DNA from: Streptomyces sp. H27-H5
GTDB taxonomy: Bacteria; Actinomycetota; Actinomycetes; Streptomycetales; Streptomycetaceae
Direction: 5' to 3'
Assembly (NCBI RefSeq): GCF_026627505.1
Contig: NZ_JAPNLK010000007.1
Location: 79,364 to 143,363, forward strand
DNA length: 64,000 nucleotides
Part shown: one piece after another, positions 28,107 through 37,961 of the stretch
How the letters are laid out: the number at the start of each line of letters is the position of its first letter
Position numbering within the stretch: the first letter of the stretch is position 1
Translations under genes and position numbers: made by a program
Notes under the pieces: model-generated
Told to the model about the DNA's origin: nothing
What the model saw: only the letters and a program-made list of their open reading frames with translations
Databases searched by the model: none

Positions 28107-28248
28107 CAGCCGCGCCGGCGTTGGAGGCGCCCGGCGCAGCCGGGGTACGCCATCGGCCGGCCCCGGCGACACCATCCCGGCCCCACCGCACCGGCCACCC
28201 CCGCCCTCCCAGCCCCGCCGGCGTTTGAGGCGCCCGGCGCAGCCGGGG
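28107..28248. repeat. Two 39-bp intergenic repeats in the 27967-28278 gap
   Basis: Copies at 28107-28145 and 28210-28248 match at 37 of 39 positions and share the core GCCGGCGTTxGAGGCGCCCG. I recognise this core as a dispersed Streptomyces intergenic repeat. Shorter GCCCCGCCGCACCA-like motifs repeat around it. The rest of the 312-bp gap shows no convincing ORF or promoter. Confidence 0.7.
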
Positions 28249-28278
28249 CCGGCAGCGACGGCGCCGTCACCGCGACGA

Positions 28279-29919
28279 CTACTCCGACGGCTTCCGCGAC
28301 AGGACACGGGCCCCGGACACCCCGGGAAGCAGCGGTGCGACCCCTTCCGCAACGGCCGCAGGCACCTCCGGCCCGGCCCCCGGCCCCACCGCCACAACCG
28401 GCGCCACCACGGGCACCACCGGCGCCACGGGCACCCCCGGCTCCACGGAGACCACCGGCGGAGCCACCGGCACGGGCGGTGACGAGAGCCCCGCCCCCGT
28501 CACCGCCACCACCGGCGGAGCCACCGGCGGAGCCACCGGCGGAGCCACCGCCACGGGAACCATCGGCGTGGCCGCCCGCCTCAGCGCCGCCCAGCGCAGT
28601 TCCCGTACCCCGGAGTCGTGCCATTCGTCGGCCGCGGACGCGGCCCCCCGCGCAGGCCGCGTCCGCCACGCGTGCACCGCCACGGCCAGCGGCACGGCCA
28701 GCCCCAGCGTCCATCCCGTGGCCGCTGCCCCGACCTGCCACCAGACCGGTCCGAAGCTCGCCAGTGCCGCCGCGCCCATCGGTCCGGCCGCCGCCGCCGC
28801 GAGTCCGGCCATCGCGAGCCCGCACACCACCGATCCCAGCGCTGCGGTGAGCGCGGTCTCCCCGTACGAGACCTCCCGCGCCCGCCGCACGGCGAACCAT
28901 CCGACGCCCAGCCCCGCAGCCACCGGCACCGCGACCGCCGCCCAGGTCAGGGGTGTTCCGGAGCCCTCCGGCGGCAGGGCCGCGAGCAGCGGGAACCTCG
29001 GCAGCGCCGGCGTTCCCCCGAAGCCGAGCGGTGTCGCGGTCGCGCCGGTGCCCAGCGCGAAGCCGGGCCCGAGCCCGTACGCCGCGCCCCACACCATCGC
29101 GTTGGGGATCAGGGTCAGCGCGAGCAGCAGGACCGCGAACCGTCCCGACCACACCCCGGTCAGCGCCAGGAAGGATCCCTGGACCTCCGGCCCGTGCCAC
29201 GCCAGCGAGGCGCCGACGAGCAGGATGCCCCCGCCCAGGAGCACGAGCGCCCCGGCCGCGCCGGAGCGCAGGGCCAGCGCGTAACGGGGGCGCGCGATTG
29301 CCGTTCGTACGCCCCCGACCGCCCATCCCGGCGCCCAGGGCGGGAGCGTCACCGGCGGCCTCCCCCGGGCGTCCCACACTCCGCCGGCGGCGGCCAGTAC
29401 GGCGACCAGCGGTACGTGCCAGGCCGCGCTCAGCGGATCGGCCGGCATCGGGCCGCCCGCCGCGTACACCGTGGCCATCGCTCCGACGGTCAGATATCCG
29501 CAGGTCACGGCCGAGAAGACCACGCTCGGCGGCAGTACCTCGTCGTCCATGGAGCCGTCGCCCGAGGCGCTGCCGAGGCGCGCGGCCCGCCGCATCAACA
29601 GCACCGGCAGCGCCACCAGGAGCAGCGGGGTCACTCCGACGGGCGCCGGTACACCGGAAAGAGTGTCGTAGCGGACGAGTTCCGTCCCGTGGGCCAGCAG
29701 CCACAGGCCCGCGGCGAGGTGCAGCGCGCCGCCGGGGCCGCTGTCGGGGTAGGGGGAGCTGATCCACAGCACGATCACGAGCACGGCCAGGAAGCCGAGC
29801 CCCAGTCCGGCGGCCACCGCGCCGCCCAGCACACAGGCGGCGGCGGCCGGTGAACGGCGCCGCGCGGCGGCCCGCGGGGCAGTCGGCAACAGGGTCCCGC
29901 GTTCGGTCACTTGGGTCAC
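28279..29919 (-). CDS. PerM-like (DUF6350) polytopic membrane protein
   Basis: A 546-residue protein with about ten membrane helices (for example [40 protein letters not shown] and [20 protein letters not shown]). A 100-residue Val/Pro/Ala-rich C-terminal tail has APPVAPPV repeats. I assign it to the DUF6350/PerM family. It lies beside purN-purH, as perM does in Mycobacterium tuberculosis, where PerM supports cell division under acid or nutrient stress. The GTG at 29919 is the first start without upstream oddities; the frame remains open back to 30045. Confidence 0.75.
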   Translation of the reverse strand: MTQVTERGTLLPTAPRAAARRRSPAAAACVLGGAVAAGLGLGFLAVLVIVLWISSPYPDSGPGGALHLAAGLWLLAHGTELVRYDTLSGVPAPVGVTPLLLVALPVLLMRRAARLGSASGDGSMDDEVLPPSVVFSAVTCGYLTVGAMATVYAAGGPMPADPLSAAWHVPLVAVLAAAGGVWDARGRPPVTLPPWAPGWAVGGVRTAIARPRYALALRSGAAGALVLLGGGILLVGASLAWHGPEVQGSFLALTGVWSGRFAVLLLALTLIPNAMVWGAAYGLGPGFALGTGATATPLGFGGTPALPRFPLLAALPPEGSGTPLTWAAVAVPVAAGLGVGWFAVRRAREVSYGETALTAALGSVVCGLAMAGLAAAAAGPMGAAALASFGPVWWQVGAAATGWTLGLAVPLAVAVHAWRTRPARGAASAADEWHDSGVRELRWAALRRAATPMVPVAVAPPVAPPVAPPVVAVTGAGLSSPPVPVAPPVVSVEPGVPVAPVVPVVAPVVAVGPGAGPEVPAAVAEGVAPLLPGVSGARVLSRKPSE

Positions 29920-30038
29920 CCCGCCATGGTGCCAACGACACGCGCTATGGGCGGGTAACAGGCGAATGTCCGTGGTGTCGCTCAATATACGTTTATGTAC
30001 TTTTTCGCGCAGGGCTGCCGGGTCGCGGGGAGTGTGGC

Positions 30039-31856
30039 ATGACACAGGACGTCGAGACGGCCTCCGCCACCGGGGAGACCGACCTCCCCTCCCCCAAGGA
30101 GCGCCGCAGGCTGCGTGAGACCGCCGAGCTGACGCACGAGGACCTCGCGTCGGCCCTGGGCGTCACCACGAACACGGCGCGCTCCTGGGAGAACGGCCGT
30201 ACGGGCCCGCGCGGCCGCAAGCGCGAGGCGTACGCCAAGCTGCTCGCCCACCTCGCCGCCGAGCAGGGCGCGACCGCCGACCCCCCGGTCGAACCGAGCG
30301 AGCAGGCCGAGCCGACCGAACAGACCGAACCTGCGGCTCCCGCAGCGGCGACGGCCGAGCACCCGACGGCCGAGGCCGCGACCACTATCGCCACCGCGAC
30401 CGCCGGGGGCGCCGCCCCCGCCGCGCCCCCGGAGGCGGACCCCGGGTCCGACGCGGAAGCGGATACCGAGGCGGGCGCCACGCCCGCATCCGGGGCCGCC
30501 CGGCGCATGGCCGGTGCCGTGCGCGCCTTCGCTGCCGGCGGTCAGGGGCGTCCCGCGAACCCCTCGCACCGGCCCAAGGTCGCCGCGAAGCGCGCCGCGA
30601 AGCCCCCGGCCTCCTTGGCGCGCCACGAGTCCAAGACCCCGGTGAAATCCGGCTCCGGGGGCGCCGGCCGCGCCGAACCGCCCTACGCCCCCGCGTCGGG
30701 GGGCCGGAACCGTCCCGACGCCCCCGCCGAGGACGTCGCGACGGCCCCCGCGAGCCAGGCCGTGGCCGGGGCCGAGGTCGACGGGACGACGACGGGCCAG
30801 GCCACCCCGGACACGACCGGAACCGACAGGCCCGAGCCGGAGACGGCCGAGCCCGACACGGCCGAGGCAGGCAAGTCCGAGGACGATCGGGCCGCGGACG
30901 AGCGGGCCGAGGGCGAGCGGGCCGAGGGCGAGCGGGCCGAGGGCGAGCGGGCCGAGGGCGAGCGGGCCGAGGGCGAGCGGGCCGAGGAGGACAGGACCGG
31001 GAAGGACCCCGCGGACGAGGCGGCCCCGGCCCCGGGCGCCGCCCTCACCCCCGCCCAGGCCTTCGACGCGCTCTACGCGTACGCCGCACCCGCCCTGGCA
31101 CGCCAGACGTACCTGCTCACCGGCCGCCGCGCCCTCTCCCTGGAGGCCGTCGAGCGGGCGTTCCAGAACGCCTGGGAGCGCTGGCCCGAGGTCGCCACCG
31201 ACCCGGATCCGGTCGGCTGGGTGCGCGCGACCGCGTACGAGCACGCCCTGTCCCCCTGGCAGCGGCTGCGGCGCGCCCACCGCAACCCCGACCAGGCCCC
31301 GGCCGAGCCCGCGGACCGGATCCTGATGGACGCGATGCTGGCGCTGCCCCCCACGCACCGGCGCACGGTGCTGCTCTACGACGGTGTCGGCCTCGACCTG
31401 CCCGACACGGCCGCCGAGACGGAGGCCAGCACCCCCACCGCCGGCGTCCGGTTGCTCCACGCGCACGCCGACCTCGCCGACCGGATCCCCGAGTTGGCCG
31501 CCGTACCGGCCGAGCGGCACTCCGCCCTGCTGCGCGAGCGCCTGGGCGCGGTACGCCCGCCCGTACGGCTGGACCCGCGCGAGGCGTCCGTCGTGCGCGT
31601 GGCGTGCGAGCGCCGGGCCCGGTTGTGGTCCCGCGCCGCGATCGGCCTGACCGCCGTGATCGCGGTGGCGACGGCGTACACGCTGACGACCGCGCCCACC
31701 CGGTACGAGCCCCCGGTCTCCCCCGGCGCGAACGTCTCCGGGGTGCCCCCGCACAGCGGTCCGCAGGCGCTCACCGAGCGGAGCAAGGAACTCCACGACA
31801 CGCTGCGCTTCCACCCGGCCGCCCGACCCGACCGCCTCGCGCCCACGGTGGGGTGA
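30039..31856 (+). CDS. XRE-type helix-turn-helix protein with sigma-70-like region and C-terminal membrane helix
   Basis: A 605-residue multi-part protein. Residues 18-70 form an XRE-like helix-turn-helix ([20 protein letters not shown], then [13 protein letters not shown]). A low-complexity Ala/Glu/Pro/Thr region covers about 75-345 and includes ERAEG tandem repeats near 288-317. Residues 348-520 resemble ECF sigma regions 2-4 ([20 protein letters not shown] and [20 protein letters not shown]). A single helix, [19 protein letters not shown], lies near 543, with a short exported tail. Such proteins are common in Streptomyces, but the combination of DNA-binding parts and a membrane anchor is functionally unexplained. 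The ATG follows a GGGGAGTG site. It shares an AT-rich divergent promoter region (29920-30038) with perM. Confidence 0.8.
   Translation: MTQDVETASATGETDLPSPKERRRLRETAELTHEDLASALGVTTNTARSWENGRTGPRGRKREAYAKLLAHLAAEQGATADPPVEPSEQAEPTEQTEPAAPAAATAEHPTAEAATTIATATAGGAAPAAPPEADPGSDAEADTEAGATPASGAARRMAGAVRAFAAGGQGRPANPSHRPKVAAKRAAKPPASLARHESKTPVKSGSGGAGRAEPPYAPASGGRNRPDAPAEDVATAPASQAVAGAEVDGTTTGQATPDTTGTDRPEPETAEPDTAEAGKSEDDRAADERAEGERAEGERAEGERAEGERAEGERAEEDRTGKDPADEAAPAPGAALTPAQAFDALYAYAAPALARQTYLLTGRRALSLEAVERAFQNAWERWPEVATDPDPVGWVRATAYEHALSPWQRLRRAHRNPDQAPAEPADRILMDAMLALPPTHRRTVLLYDGVGLDLPDTAAETEASTPTAGVRLLHAHADLADRIPELAAVPAERHSALLRERLGAVRPPVRLDPREASVVRVACERRARLWSRAAIGLTAVIAVATAYTLTTAPTRYEPPVSPGANVSGVPPHSGPQALTERSKELHDTLRFHPAARPDRLAPTVG
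30900..30989 (+). repeat. 15-bp tandem repeat, five perfect copies plus one variant
   Basis: The unit GAGCGGGCCGAGGGC occurs at 30900, 30915, 30930, 30945 and 30960 without mismatch. The sixth copy at 30975 ends GAG instead of GGC. It encodes Glu-Arg-Ala-Glu-Gly repeats and keeps frame whatever the copy number. Confidence 0.95.
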
Positions 31857-31877
31857 CGGCCGGCGCCGACACGTGAA

Positions 31878-31919
31878 ACGGGCGTGGCCCGCGCCCCGAA
31901 GGGTGCGGGCCACGCCCGT
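31878..31919. terminator. Bidirectional terminator between the XRE/sigma-like gene and sucD
   Basis: A 19-bp stem (31878-31896 with 31901-31919, one G-T wobble) and CGAA tetraloop lie between converging genes. Confidence 0.85.
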
Positions 31920-31938
31920 ACACGCGTACAGCCACTGC

Positions 31939-32829
31939 CTACTGGGCGGCGTTCAGGATCTCGCGCGCCAGCTTGGCGGTCTCGGTCGGCGTCTTGCCGA
32001 CCTTCACGCCCGCGGCCTCGAGGGCTTCCTTCTTGGCCTGTGCGGTGCCGGAAGAACCGGAGACGATGGCGCCGGCGTGGCCCATGGTCTTGCCCTCGGG
32101 AGCGGTGAAGCCCGCGACGTAACCGACGACCGGCTTGGTGACGTTCTTCGCGATGAAGTCCGCCGCACGCTCCTCGGCGTCGCCGCCGATCTCGCCGATC
32201 ATGACGATCAGGTCGGTGTCGGGGTCCGCCTCGAACGCCGCGAGGGCGTCGATGTGCGTGGTGCCGATGACCGGGTCGCCACCGATGCCGACGGCGGAGG
32301 AGAAGCCGATGTCACGGAGTTCGTACATCATCTGGTAGGTCAGCGTGCCGGACTTGGACACGAGACCGATCCGGCCGGGCTTGGTGATGTCGCCCGGGAT
32401 GATGCCGGCGTTGGACTGGCCGGGGGTGATCAGACCCGGGCAGTTCGGGCCGATGATCCGCGTGGTGTTGCCCTTGGCGGTCGCGTACGCCCAGAAGGCG
32501 GCGGAGTCGTGCACCGCGATGCCCTCGGTGATGATGACGGCCAGCGGGATCTCGGCGTCGATGGCCTCGACGACGGCGGCCTTGGCGAAGGCCGGCGGGA
32601 CGAAGAGGACGGAGACGTTGGCGCCCGTCTTCTCCATCGCCTCGGCGACGGAGCCGAAGACCGGCACCTCGGTGCCGTCGAAGTCGACGGTGGTGCCGGC
32701 CTTGCGCGGGTTCACGCCGCCGACGATGTTGGTGCCGTCAGCCAGCATCAACTTGGTGTGCTTCATGCCCGTGGCACCGGTCATGCCCTGGACGATGACC
32801 TTGCTGTCCTTGTTGAGGAAGATAGCCAT
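31939..32829 (-). CDS. sucD: Succinyl-CoA synthetase alpha subunit
   Basis: A 296-residue subunit of the TCA enzyme that makes ATP or GTP from succinyl-CoA. It has the CoA-binding N-terminus ([19 protein letters not shown]), the [12 protein letters not shown] region and the phospho-His loop in [20 protein letters not shown]. It lies 21 bp downstream of sucC in one operon. Full length. Confidence 0.97.
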   Translation of the reverse strand: MAIFLNKDSKVIVQGMTGATGMKHTKLMLADGTNIVGGVNPRKAGTTVDFDGTEVPVFGSVAEAMEKTGANVSVLFVPPAFAKAAVVEAIDAEIPLAVIITEGIAVHDSAAFWAYATAKGNTTRIIGPNCPGLITPGQSNAGIIPGDITKPGRIGLVSKSGTLTYQMMYELRDIGFSSAVGIGGDPVIGTTHIDALAAFEADPDTDLIVMIGEIGGDAEERAADFIAKNVTKPVVGYVAGFTAPEGKTMGHAGAIVSGSSGTAQAKKEALEAAGVKVGKTPTETAKLAREILNAAQ

Positions 32830-32850
32830 GTGAGTCTGTGACCTCTGCCC

Positions 32851-34044
32851 TTACTTCGCAGCCGCGAGCTCGGCGGCCTTGTCGGCCGCGCCGTCCATGG
32901 TGTCCACGCGCTGCACCAGCGGGTGGTTGGCGTCCGACAGGATCTTGCGACCCAGCTCGGCGTTGTTGCCGTCGAGGCGGACGACGAGCGGCTTGGTGAC
33001 CGCCTCGCCCTTGTCCGCCAGCAGCTGGAGTGCCTGGACGATGCCGTTGGCGACCTCGTCACACGCGGTGATGCCACCGAAGACGTTGACGAACACGGAC
33101 TTGACGTCCGGGTCGCCGAGGATGATCTCCAGGCCGTTGGCCATGACGGCGGCGGAGGCGCCACCACCGATGTCCAGGAAGTTGGCGGGCTTGACGCCGC
33201 CGCCATTCACCGACGTGTACGCCTCGCCGGCGTACGCGACGACGTCGAGGGTGCTCATGACGAGACCCGCGCCGTTGCCGATGATGCCGACCTCGCCGTC
33301 GAGCTTCACGTAGTTGAGGTTCTTCGCCTTGGCGGCGGCCTCCAGCGGGTTCGCGGCAGCGTGGTCCACGAACTCCTCGTGACCCGGCTGGCGGAACTCG
33401 GCGTTCTCGTCGAGCGAGACCTTGCCGTCGAGCGCGATGACGTCGCCGTTGGCGACCTTCGCGAGCGGGTTGACCTCGACGAGGAGCGCGTCCTCGGCGA
33501 TGAAGGTGTCCCACAGGGTCACGAGGACCTCGGCGACCTTCTCGGCGACCTCGGCCGGGAACTTCGCCAGCGCGACGATCTCGCGGGCCTTCTCGATGGT
33601 CACGCCTTCGTTGGCGTTGACCGGGACCTTCGCGAGGGCCTCGGGGGTCTTCTCCGCGACCTCCTCGATGTCCATGCCGCCCTGCACCGAGGCCATGGCC
33701 AGGAAGGTGCGGTTGGTGCGGTCGAGGAGGTACGAGACGTAGTACTCCTCGAGGATCTCGGGAGCGGTCTCGGCGATCATCACCTTGTGGACCGTGTGGC
33801 CCTTGATGTCCATCCCGAGGATGTCCGTCGCCCGGGCCACGGCCTCGTCCGGGGTCGCGGCAAGCTTCACGCCGCCGGCCTTGCCTCGGCCACCGACCTT
33901 CACCTGCGCCTTGACGACCGACTTGCCGCCCAGCCGCTCGGTGGCCTCGCGCGCCGCCTCAGGCGTGTCGATCACTTCACCGGCCAGCACCGGTACACCG
34001 TGCTTGGCGAAGAGGTCCCTCGCCTGGTACTCGAACAGGTCCAC
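32851..34044 (-). CDS. sucC: Succinyl-CoA synthetase beta subunit
   Basis: A 397-residue partner of SucD with an ATP-grasp nucleotide-binding domain. The N-terminus [19 protein letters not shown] is typical. [18 protein letters not shown] marks the nucleotide site, and the C-terminal [16 protein letters not shown] and FLDIGGGA segments form the CoA-ligase fold. The GTG start has an AAGGGA ribosome site. First gene of sucCD. Confidence 0.97.
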   Translation of the reverse strand: MDLFEYQARDLFAKHGVPVLAGEVIDTPEAAREATERLGGKSVVKAQVKVGGRGKAGGVKLAATPDEAVARATDILGMDIKGHTVHKVMIAETAPEILEEYYVSYLLDRTNRTFLAMASVQGGMDIEEVAEKTPEALAKVPVNANEGVTIEKAREIVALAKFPAEVAEKVAEVLVTLWDTFIAEDALLVEVNPLAKVANGDVIALDGKVSLDENAEFRQPGHEEFVDHAAANPLEAAAKAKNLNYVKLDGEVGIIGNGAGLVMSTLDVVAYAGEAYTSVNGGGVKPANFLDIGGGASAAVMANGLEIILGDPDVKSVFVNVFGGITACDEVANGIVQALQLLADKGEAVTKPLVVRLDGNNAELGRKILSDANHPLVQRVDTMDGAADKAAELAAAK

Positions 34045-34369
34045 GCGCGTCCGTCCCTTGTCTTCAAAGATTCGCAGTGATTCGCGGTTGTCTGCTATCT
34101 GCGTGGGCGTGCCGCGGAGGGCAACGTGACGGCGCTGTCACAAGGAAGGCGCACACGGTGACCGTGGACGCGGCATGTCCGTCCCGCAGGTTATCCCCGT
34201 GGGCCGTGGGTCCCTAAATCGCAGATCACACCTGAGCGGTGATACCTGTCACAGATCGCCTGACGGTTGAACTGCGCGTTCGTGTGATCTGCCGATGTGC
34301 GGACGCGATGGGCCGGGGATGAGCGGGCGGTGTTCGCCGGGGGTGGACGGCGGGTGGGGCGGACGGTGG
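34045..34369 (-). promoter_or_regulatory. sucC upstream region with Crp-like site and long inverted repeat
   Basis: There is no gene here. GTGATACCTGTCAC at 34239-34252 fits the Streptomyces Crp pattern GTG-N6-GNCAC as I recall it. It is bracketed by a perfect 11-bp inverted repeat, GCAGATCACAC at 34221-34231 and GTGTGATCTGC at 34282-34292. The whole lies 180-250 bp upstream of sucC. A clear -10/-35 pair was not found. Confidence 0.45.
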
Positions 34370-34400
34370 ACCGCCGGTGTGCCGCCTGACCACCGGCGGT
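34370..34400 (-). terminator. Hairpin after the VWA gene
   Basis: A perfect 10-bp stem (34370-34379 with 34391-34400) with an 11-base loop starts 8 bp past the VWA stop codon on the minus strand. Confidence 0.6.
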
Positions 34401-34408
34401 CAGGGGCT

Positions 34409-35590
34409 TCAGGGGATCGGCAGGGGCCGTTTCTCCAGCGCGGCGGCCATCACGTCCGGGAACAGGTCGGGGGTGCAGGCGAAGGCGGGCGCGCCGAGCG
34501 CGGCGAGCGCCGCCGCGTGCTGGTGGTCGTAGGCGGGGGCGCCCTCGTCGGACAGCGCCAACAGGGTCACGAACTCCACTCCGGACGCCTTCATGGACGC
34601 GACCCGCTTGAGCATCTCGTCGCGGATGCCGCCCTCGTAGAGGTCGCTGATGAGGACGACGACGGTGTCGGCGGGCCGGGTGATCTTGGACTGGCAGTGG
34701 GCGAGGGCGCGGTTGATGTCCGTGCCGCCGCCGAGTTGGGTGCCGAAGAGGACGTCCACCGGATCGGTGAGCCGGTCGGTCAGATCCACGACGGAGGTGT
34801 CGAAGACGACGAGGCGGGTGGCGATCGAGCGCATCGAGGCGAGCACCGCGCCGAAGACGGAGGCGTAGACGACGGAGGCGGCCATCGAGCCGGACTGGTC
34901 GATGCAGAGGATCACCTCCTTCTTCACGGACCGGGCGGCCCGGCCGTATCCGATCAGTCGCTCGGGGACGATCGTGCGGTGCTCGGGAAGGTAGTTCTTG
35001 AGGTTGGCGCGGATCGTCCGGTCCCAGTCGATGTCCTGGTGGCGGGGGCGGCTGATCCGCGCCGAACGGTTCAGGGCGCCCGTGAGCGTGGCCCTGGTGC
35101 GGGCCGCCAGCCGCTTCTCCAGTTGCTCGACCACCTTGCGGACCACGGCCCGCGCCGTCTCCCGGGTCGTCTCCGGCATCGCCTTGTTCAGGGAGAGGAG
35201 GGTGCCGACCAAGTGGACGTCCGGCTCGACGGCCTCCAGCATCTCCGGCTCCATCAGCAGGGACGCCAGACCGAGCCGCTCGATCGCGTCGCGCTGCATC
35301 ACCTGGACGACGGAGGCGGGGAAGTACGTCCGGATGTCCCCGAGCCAGCGGGCCACCCGGGGCGCCGACCCGCCGAGACCGGCGGACCGCTCGCCCGGCG
35401 GCCTGCCGTCGCCGGCGCCGCCGGTGCTGCCGTACAGGGCGCCGAGCGCGGCGTCCATCGCGGCGTCCCGCCCGGCGAGGGCGCGGCCCGTCCCGTCGCC
35501 CTCGCCCCCGCCGAGCACCAACCGCCAGCGGCGCAGCCGCTCCGCGTCCGCCGTGCCGGTGTCCGTGGTGCCGGTCTCCGTTGCCGTCAT
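34409..35590 (-). CDS. VWA domain protein of the MoxR-DUF5682-VWA operon
   Basis: A 393-residue cytoplasmic protein with a C-terminal von Willebrand A domain. The metal-ion-dependent adhesion motif DQSGS is at about 231-235, after VKKEVILCI. The supporting Thr and Asp residues are in GTQLGGGTDINRAL and VVVLISDLYEGG. The N-terminal half is helical and predicted soluble. VWA proteins next to MoxR ATPases usually act as substrate-binding partners or activators in a chaperone-like complex. I use the ATG at 35590 with a GGGCGGGGAA ribosome site; a frame start 17 codons upstream is less likely. Last gene of the leftward operon. Confidence 0.9.
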   Translation of the reverse strand: MTATETGTTDTGTADAERLRRWRLVLGGGEGDGTGRALAGRDAAMDAALGALYGSTGGAGDGRPPGERSAGLGGSAPRVARWLGDIRTYFPASVVQVMQRDAIERLGLASLLMEPEMLEAVEPDVHLVGTLLSLNKAMPETTRETARAVVRKVVEQLEKRLAARTRATLTGALNRSARISRPRHQDIDWDRTIRANLKNYLPEHRTIVPERLIGYGRAARSVKKEVILCIDQSGSMAASVVYASVFGAVLASMRSIATRLVVFDTSVVDLTDRLTDPVDVLFGTQLGGGTDINRALAHCQSKITRPADTVVVLISDLYEGGIRDEMLKRVASMKASGVEFVTLLALSDEGAPAYDHQHAAALAALGAPAFACTPDLFPDVMAAALEKRPLPIP

Positions 35591-35699
35591 GTTCCCCGCC
35601 CTCTCCATGCCCCTGTCCCCCACTGCCGTCCCGTCCCCCATGTCCCCGTCCCCTACTGCCGTCCCGTTCCCCGCCGCCCCACCCGTCCCGTCGGCGCCG

Positions 35700-37961
35700 T
35701 CATCCCGCCGGAGCCGCGAGGATCAGCCGGACCAGCTCCGCCGCCGCGTCGGCCCGTATCGGGTCCGGCTCGGCGGCGAAGCCCTCGGGGCCCGCACCGG
35801 CCCGGCGCCTCCCGGTCCGGTCTCCGGGGCCGCGGCGGACCAGTTCGCCCAGCGTGCGCTTCACGCCCGACTCGTACGCCCCGAACGTCCGGCGCAGCAG
35901 GGGCAGGACGTCGATGAACGCCCCTTCCGGCACCGACACCAGCCAGGCGTCGATCAGGCCCAGCAGCCGGTCGTCGTGGATCAGCAGGGTCCCGCCGCCC
36001 GCGCCGCCGCCCGCGAAGCCCTCGATCCAGCCCGCCGCGTCGGCCGGGGCGACCGCCGGCGAGAGCGCCAGCCCCATGAGCCGCGCCGTCTCCTCGGGCG
36101 GCAACCGCCCGTCGTCGAGCAGCAGTCGTGTGGCGCGGCCGCGTATCGTCCCGGGCACGCCGTCCCGGCCGGCGAGCGTCCGCAGCACCGCCGCCCAGCG
36201 CTCCGGCAGGCCGTCCACCTCCAACAGCGCGATCGCACCGTGCACCCCGTCCACGTGCCCGCGCAGTTCGGCCGCGCCGTCGGCGTCCAAGCCCGCCGCG
36301 CAGGCGGGCGGCAGGGCCACGCAGATCCGGTCCGCGAGCCCGGCCGCGACCGTGCCGAGGGCTTTGGCGTCGGTGCCGCGCACGTCCCCGTACCGCAGCG
36401 AACGGGCGAGCGCGGGCAGTGCCTCGGCGAGCCGCGCCACATCGGTGGCGAGCGCCGCCCGGTCGGCGAGGGCCCGCAGCACGACGGGCAGCGCCTCGGA
36501 CAGCCCGGCCGACAGGCACCGCTCTGCCAGGGCCGTGACCTCGCCCAACTCCGTTGCCGCGAGCGCGTCGGCCTCGACCTTGGCCGTGGCGGCGCCGACG
36601 ACGGTGGTGCCCCAGATGCCGGCTTCCGCGACCCGCACGGACAGCTCCGGTTCCCAGCGGAGCCGCCAGGTCTCGCGGAAGGTTCCGGTGCTGCCCCGGG
36701 AGGCGGTGGGTGTCCCCCAGTCGATCCCGAGCAGCCGCAGCCGGTGCAGCAGCAGGGACTTGGCCGTGTCGGTGTCCTTGCGGAGGTCGAGTTCCAGGTC
36801 CCGTTCCTGCGCCTCGACCTTGAGCCGCAGGCCGCGCTGGTATCGGGTGAGGTCCCGTTGGAGCGGGACGACGGGCGCCGAGTCGGGGACCTCGCCGAGG
36901 ACGTCCCCGACGACGAGGCGGTCCTCGATCAGCGCGAGGGGGACGTCGGAGCCGTCGCACATCACCGCCCGCACCGCTTCGAGGGTCTCGGCGAGGCCCG
37001 GGACGGGGCGTCCCCGCACGACGGCCAGGGTCTCGGCGAGCCGGACCGCCTCGATGACGTGGGCCGGGCCGACCTGCCGGTCCTCGGCCCGCAGCAGCCC
37101 GGCGGCCCGGGTCAGCCAGCGTTCGAGGGGCCGGTCCCGGGACTCGAAGAGGTGGGCGTACCAACCGGGTGAGGTGATGCCGGCCCCGTACCCGTCCGCC
37201 CGGGCGAGCCGGCGGTGGGTCCAGGGCACCCAGGTGGTCTCCACCTTGACCTTGGGCAGCCCGGTGAGCAGGGCCTTGTCGGCGGCGGCGGTGGTCCTCG
37301 CGCGCAGGGCCGGGACGTGCCAGGCGCCGCAGACCACCGCGTAGGCGTCTCCGTACTCCTTGCGGGCGGCGCGCATACGCTGCCGCATGTGGGCCTCGCG
37401 CACCCGGTCGGTCGGGTGTCCGCCGTCCCCGTACGCCTCGCGCAGGGCCCCCATGGCCTCGCCGAGGACCTCGAAGGTCGCCCGGGGGTCCCGGACGGCT
37501 CCGCTGCCCCGGTGCTCGACGACGTCCTCCCACCAGCGTTCGGGGTCGTCGTACCCGGCGGTCTCGGCGAGCACCGCGAGCGGGTCGATCCGTACGGCGT
37601 CGGGGTCGGACGCCTGCGGATCCCGGGGGGCGGCGAGCGTGTGCGCGGCGGGCAGGTCGATGAACCGGACGGGGACGTCGCGTTCCTGTGCCCAGCGCAG
37701 GGCGACCCACTCCGGGGAGAACCCGGCGAGCGGCCAGAACGCGGCCCTGCCCGGGTCGTCCGCGGCGTGCGCGAGGAGCGCGACCGGCGGTCTCATCCCC
37801 GGCTCCGCGGCCAGGGGCAGCAGGGCGTCGCCCTCGGGTGGTCCCTCGATGAGGACCGCGCGCGGGGTCGCGGCGTCGAGCGCGGCCCGCACCGCGCGGG
37901 CGGAGCCCGGCCCGTGGTGCCGGACGCCCAACAGCAGGGGCCCCGCGGCCTCGGGGCTCAT
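35700..37961 (-). CDS. DUF5682 family protein (YehM-like) of the MoxR cluster
   Basis: A 753-residue protein opening with LLLGVRHHGPGSARAVRAAL and an EGPPEGDALLPLAAEPGMRP segment. These give a DUF5682-like N-terminal domain that somewhat resembles the TraB/Tiki fold (GVRHHGPG and the later RFIDLPAAH are suggestive, inference). The rest is a large helical region without a motif I know. Its ATG overlaps the stop of the AAA gene (ATGA), and the VWA gene follows after 109 bp, so the three are co-transcribed. The frame is open far upstream, but only antisense to the AAA and SWIM genes. Confidence 0.85.
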   Translation of the reverse strand: MSPEAAGPLLLGVRHHGPGSARAVRAALDAATPRAVLIEGPPEGDALLPLAAEPGMRPPVALLAHAADDPGRAAFWPLAGFSPEWVALRWAQERDVPVRFIDLPAAHTLAAPRDPQASDPDAVRIDPLAVLAETAGYDDPERWWEDVVEHRGSGAVRDPRATFEVLGEAMGALREAYGDGGHPTDRVREAHMRQRMRAARKEYGDAYAVVCGAWHVPALRARTTAAADKALLTGLPKVKVETTWVPWTHRRLARADGYGAGITSPGWYAHLFESRDRPLERWLTRAAGLLRAEDRQVGPAHVIEAVRLAETLAVVRGRPVPGLAETLEAVRAVMCDGSDVPLALIEDRLVVGDVLGEVPDSAPVVPLQRDLTRYQRGLRLKVEAQERDLELDLRKDTDTAKSLLLHRLRLLGIDWGTPTASRGSTGTFRETWRLRWEPELSVRVAEAGIWGTTVVGAATAKVEADALAATELGEVTALAERCLSAGLSEALPVVLRALADRAALATDVARLAEALPALARSLRYGDVRGTDAKALGTVAAGLADRICVALPPACAAGLDADGAAELRGHVDGVHGAIALLEVDGLPERWAAVLRTLAGRDGVPGTIRGRATRLLLDDGRLPPEETARLMGLALSPAVAPADAAGWIEGFAGGGAGGGTLLIHDDRLLGLIDAWLVSVPEGAFIDVLPLLRRTFGAYESGVKRTLGELVRRGPGDRTGRRRAGAGPEGFAAEPDPIRADAAAELVRLILAAPAG

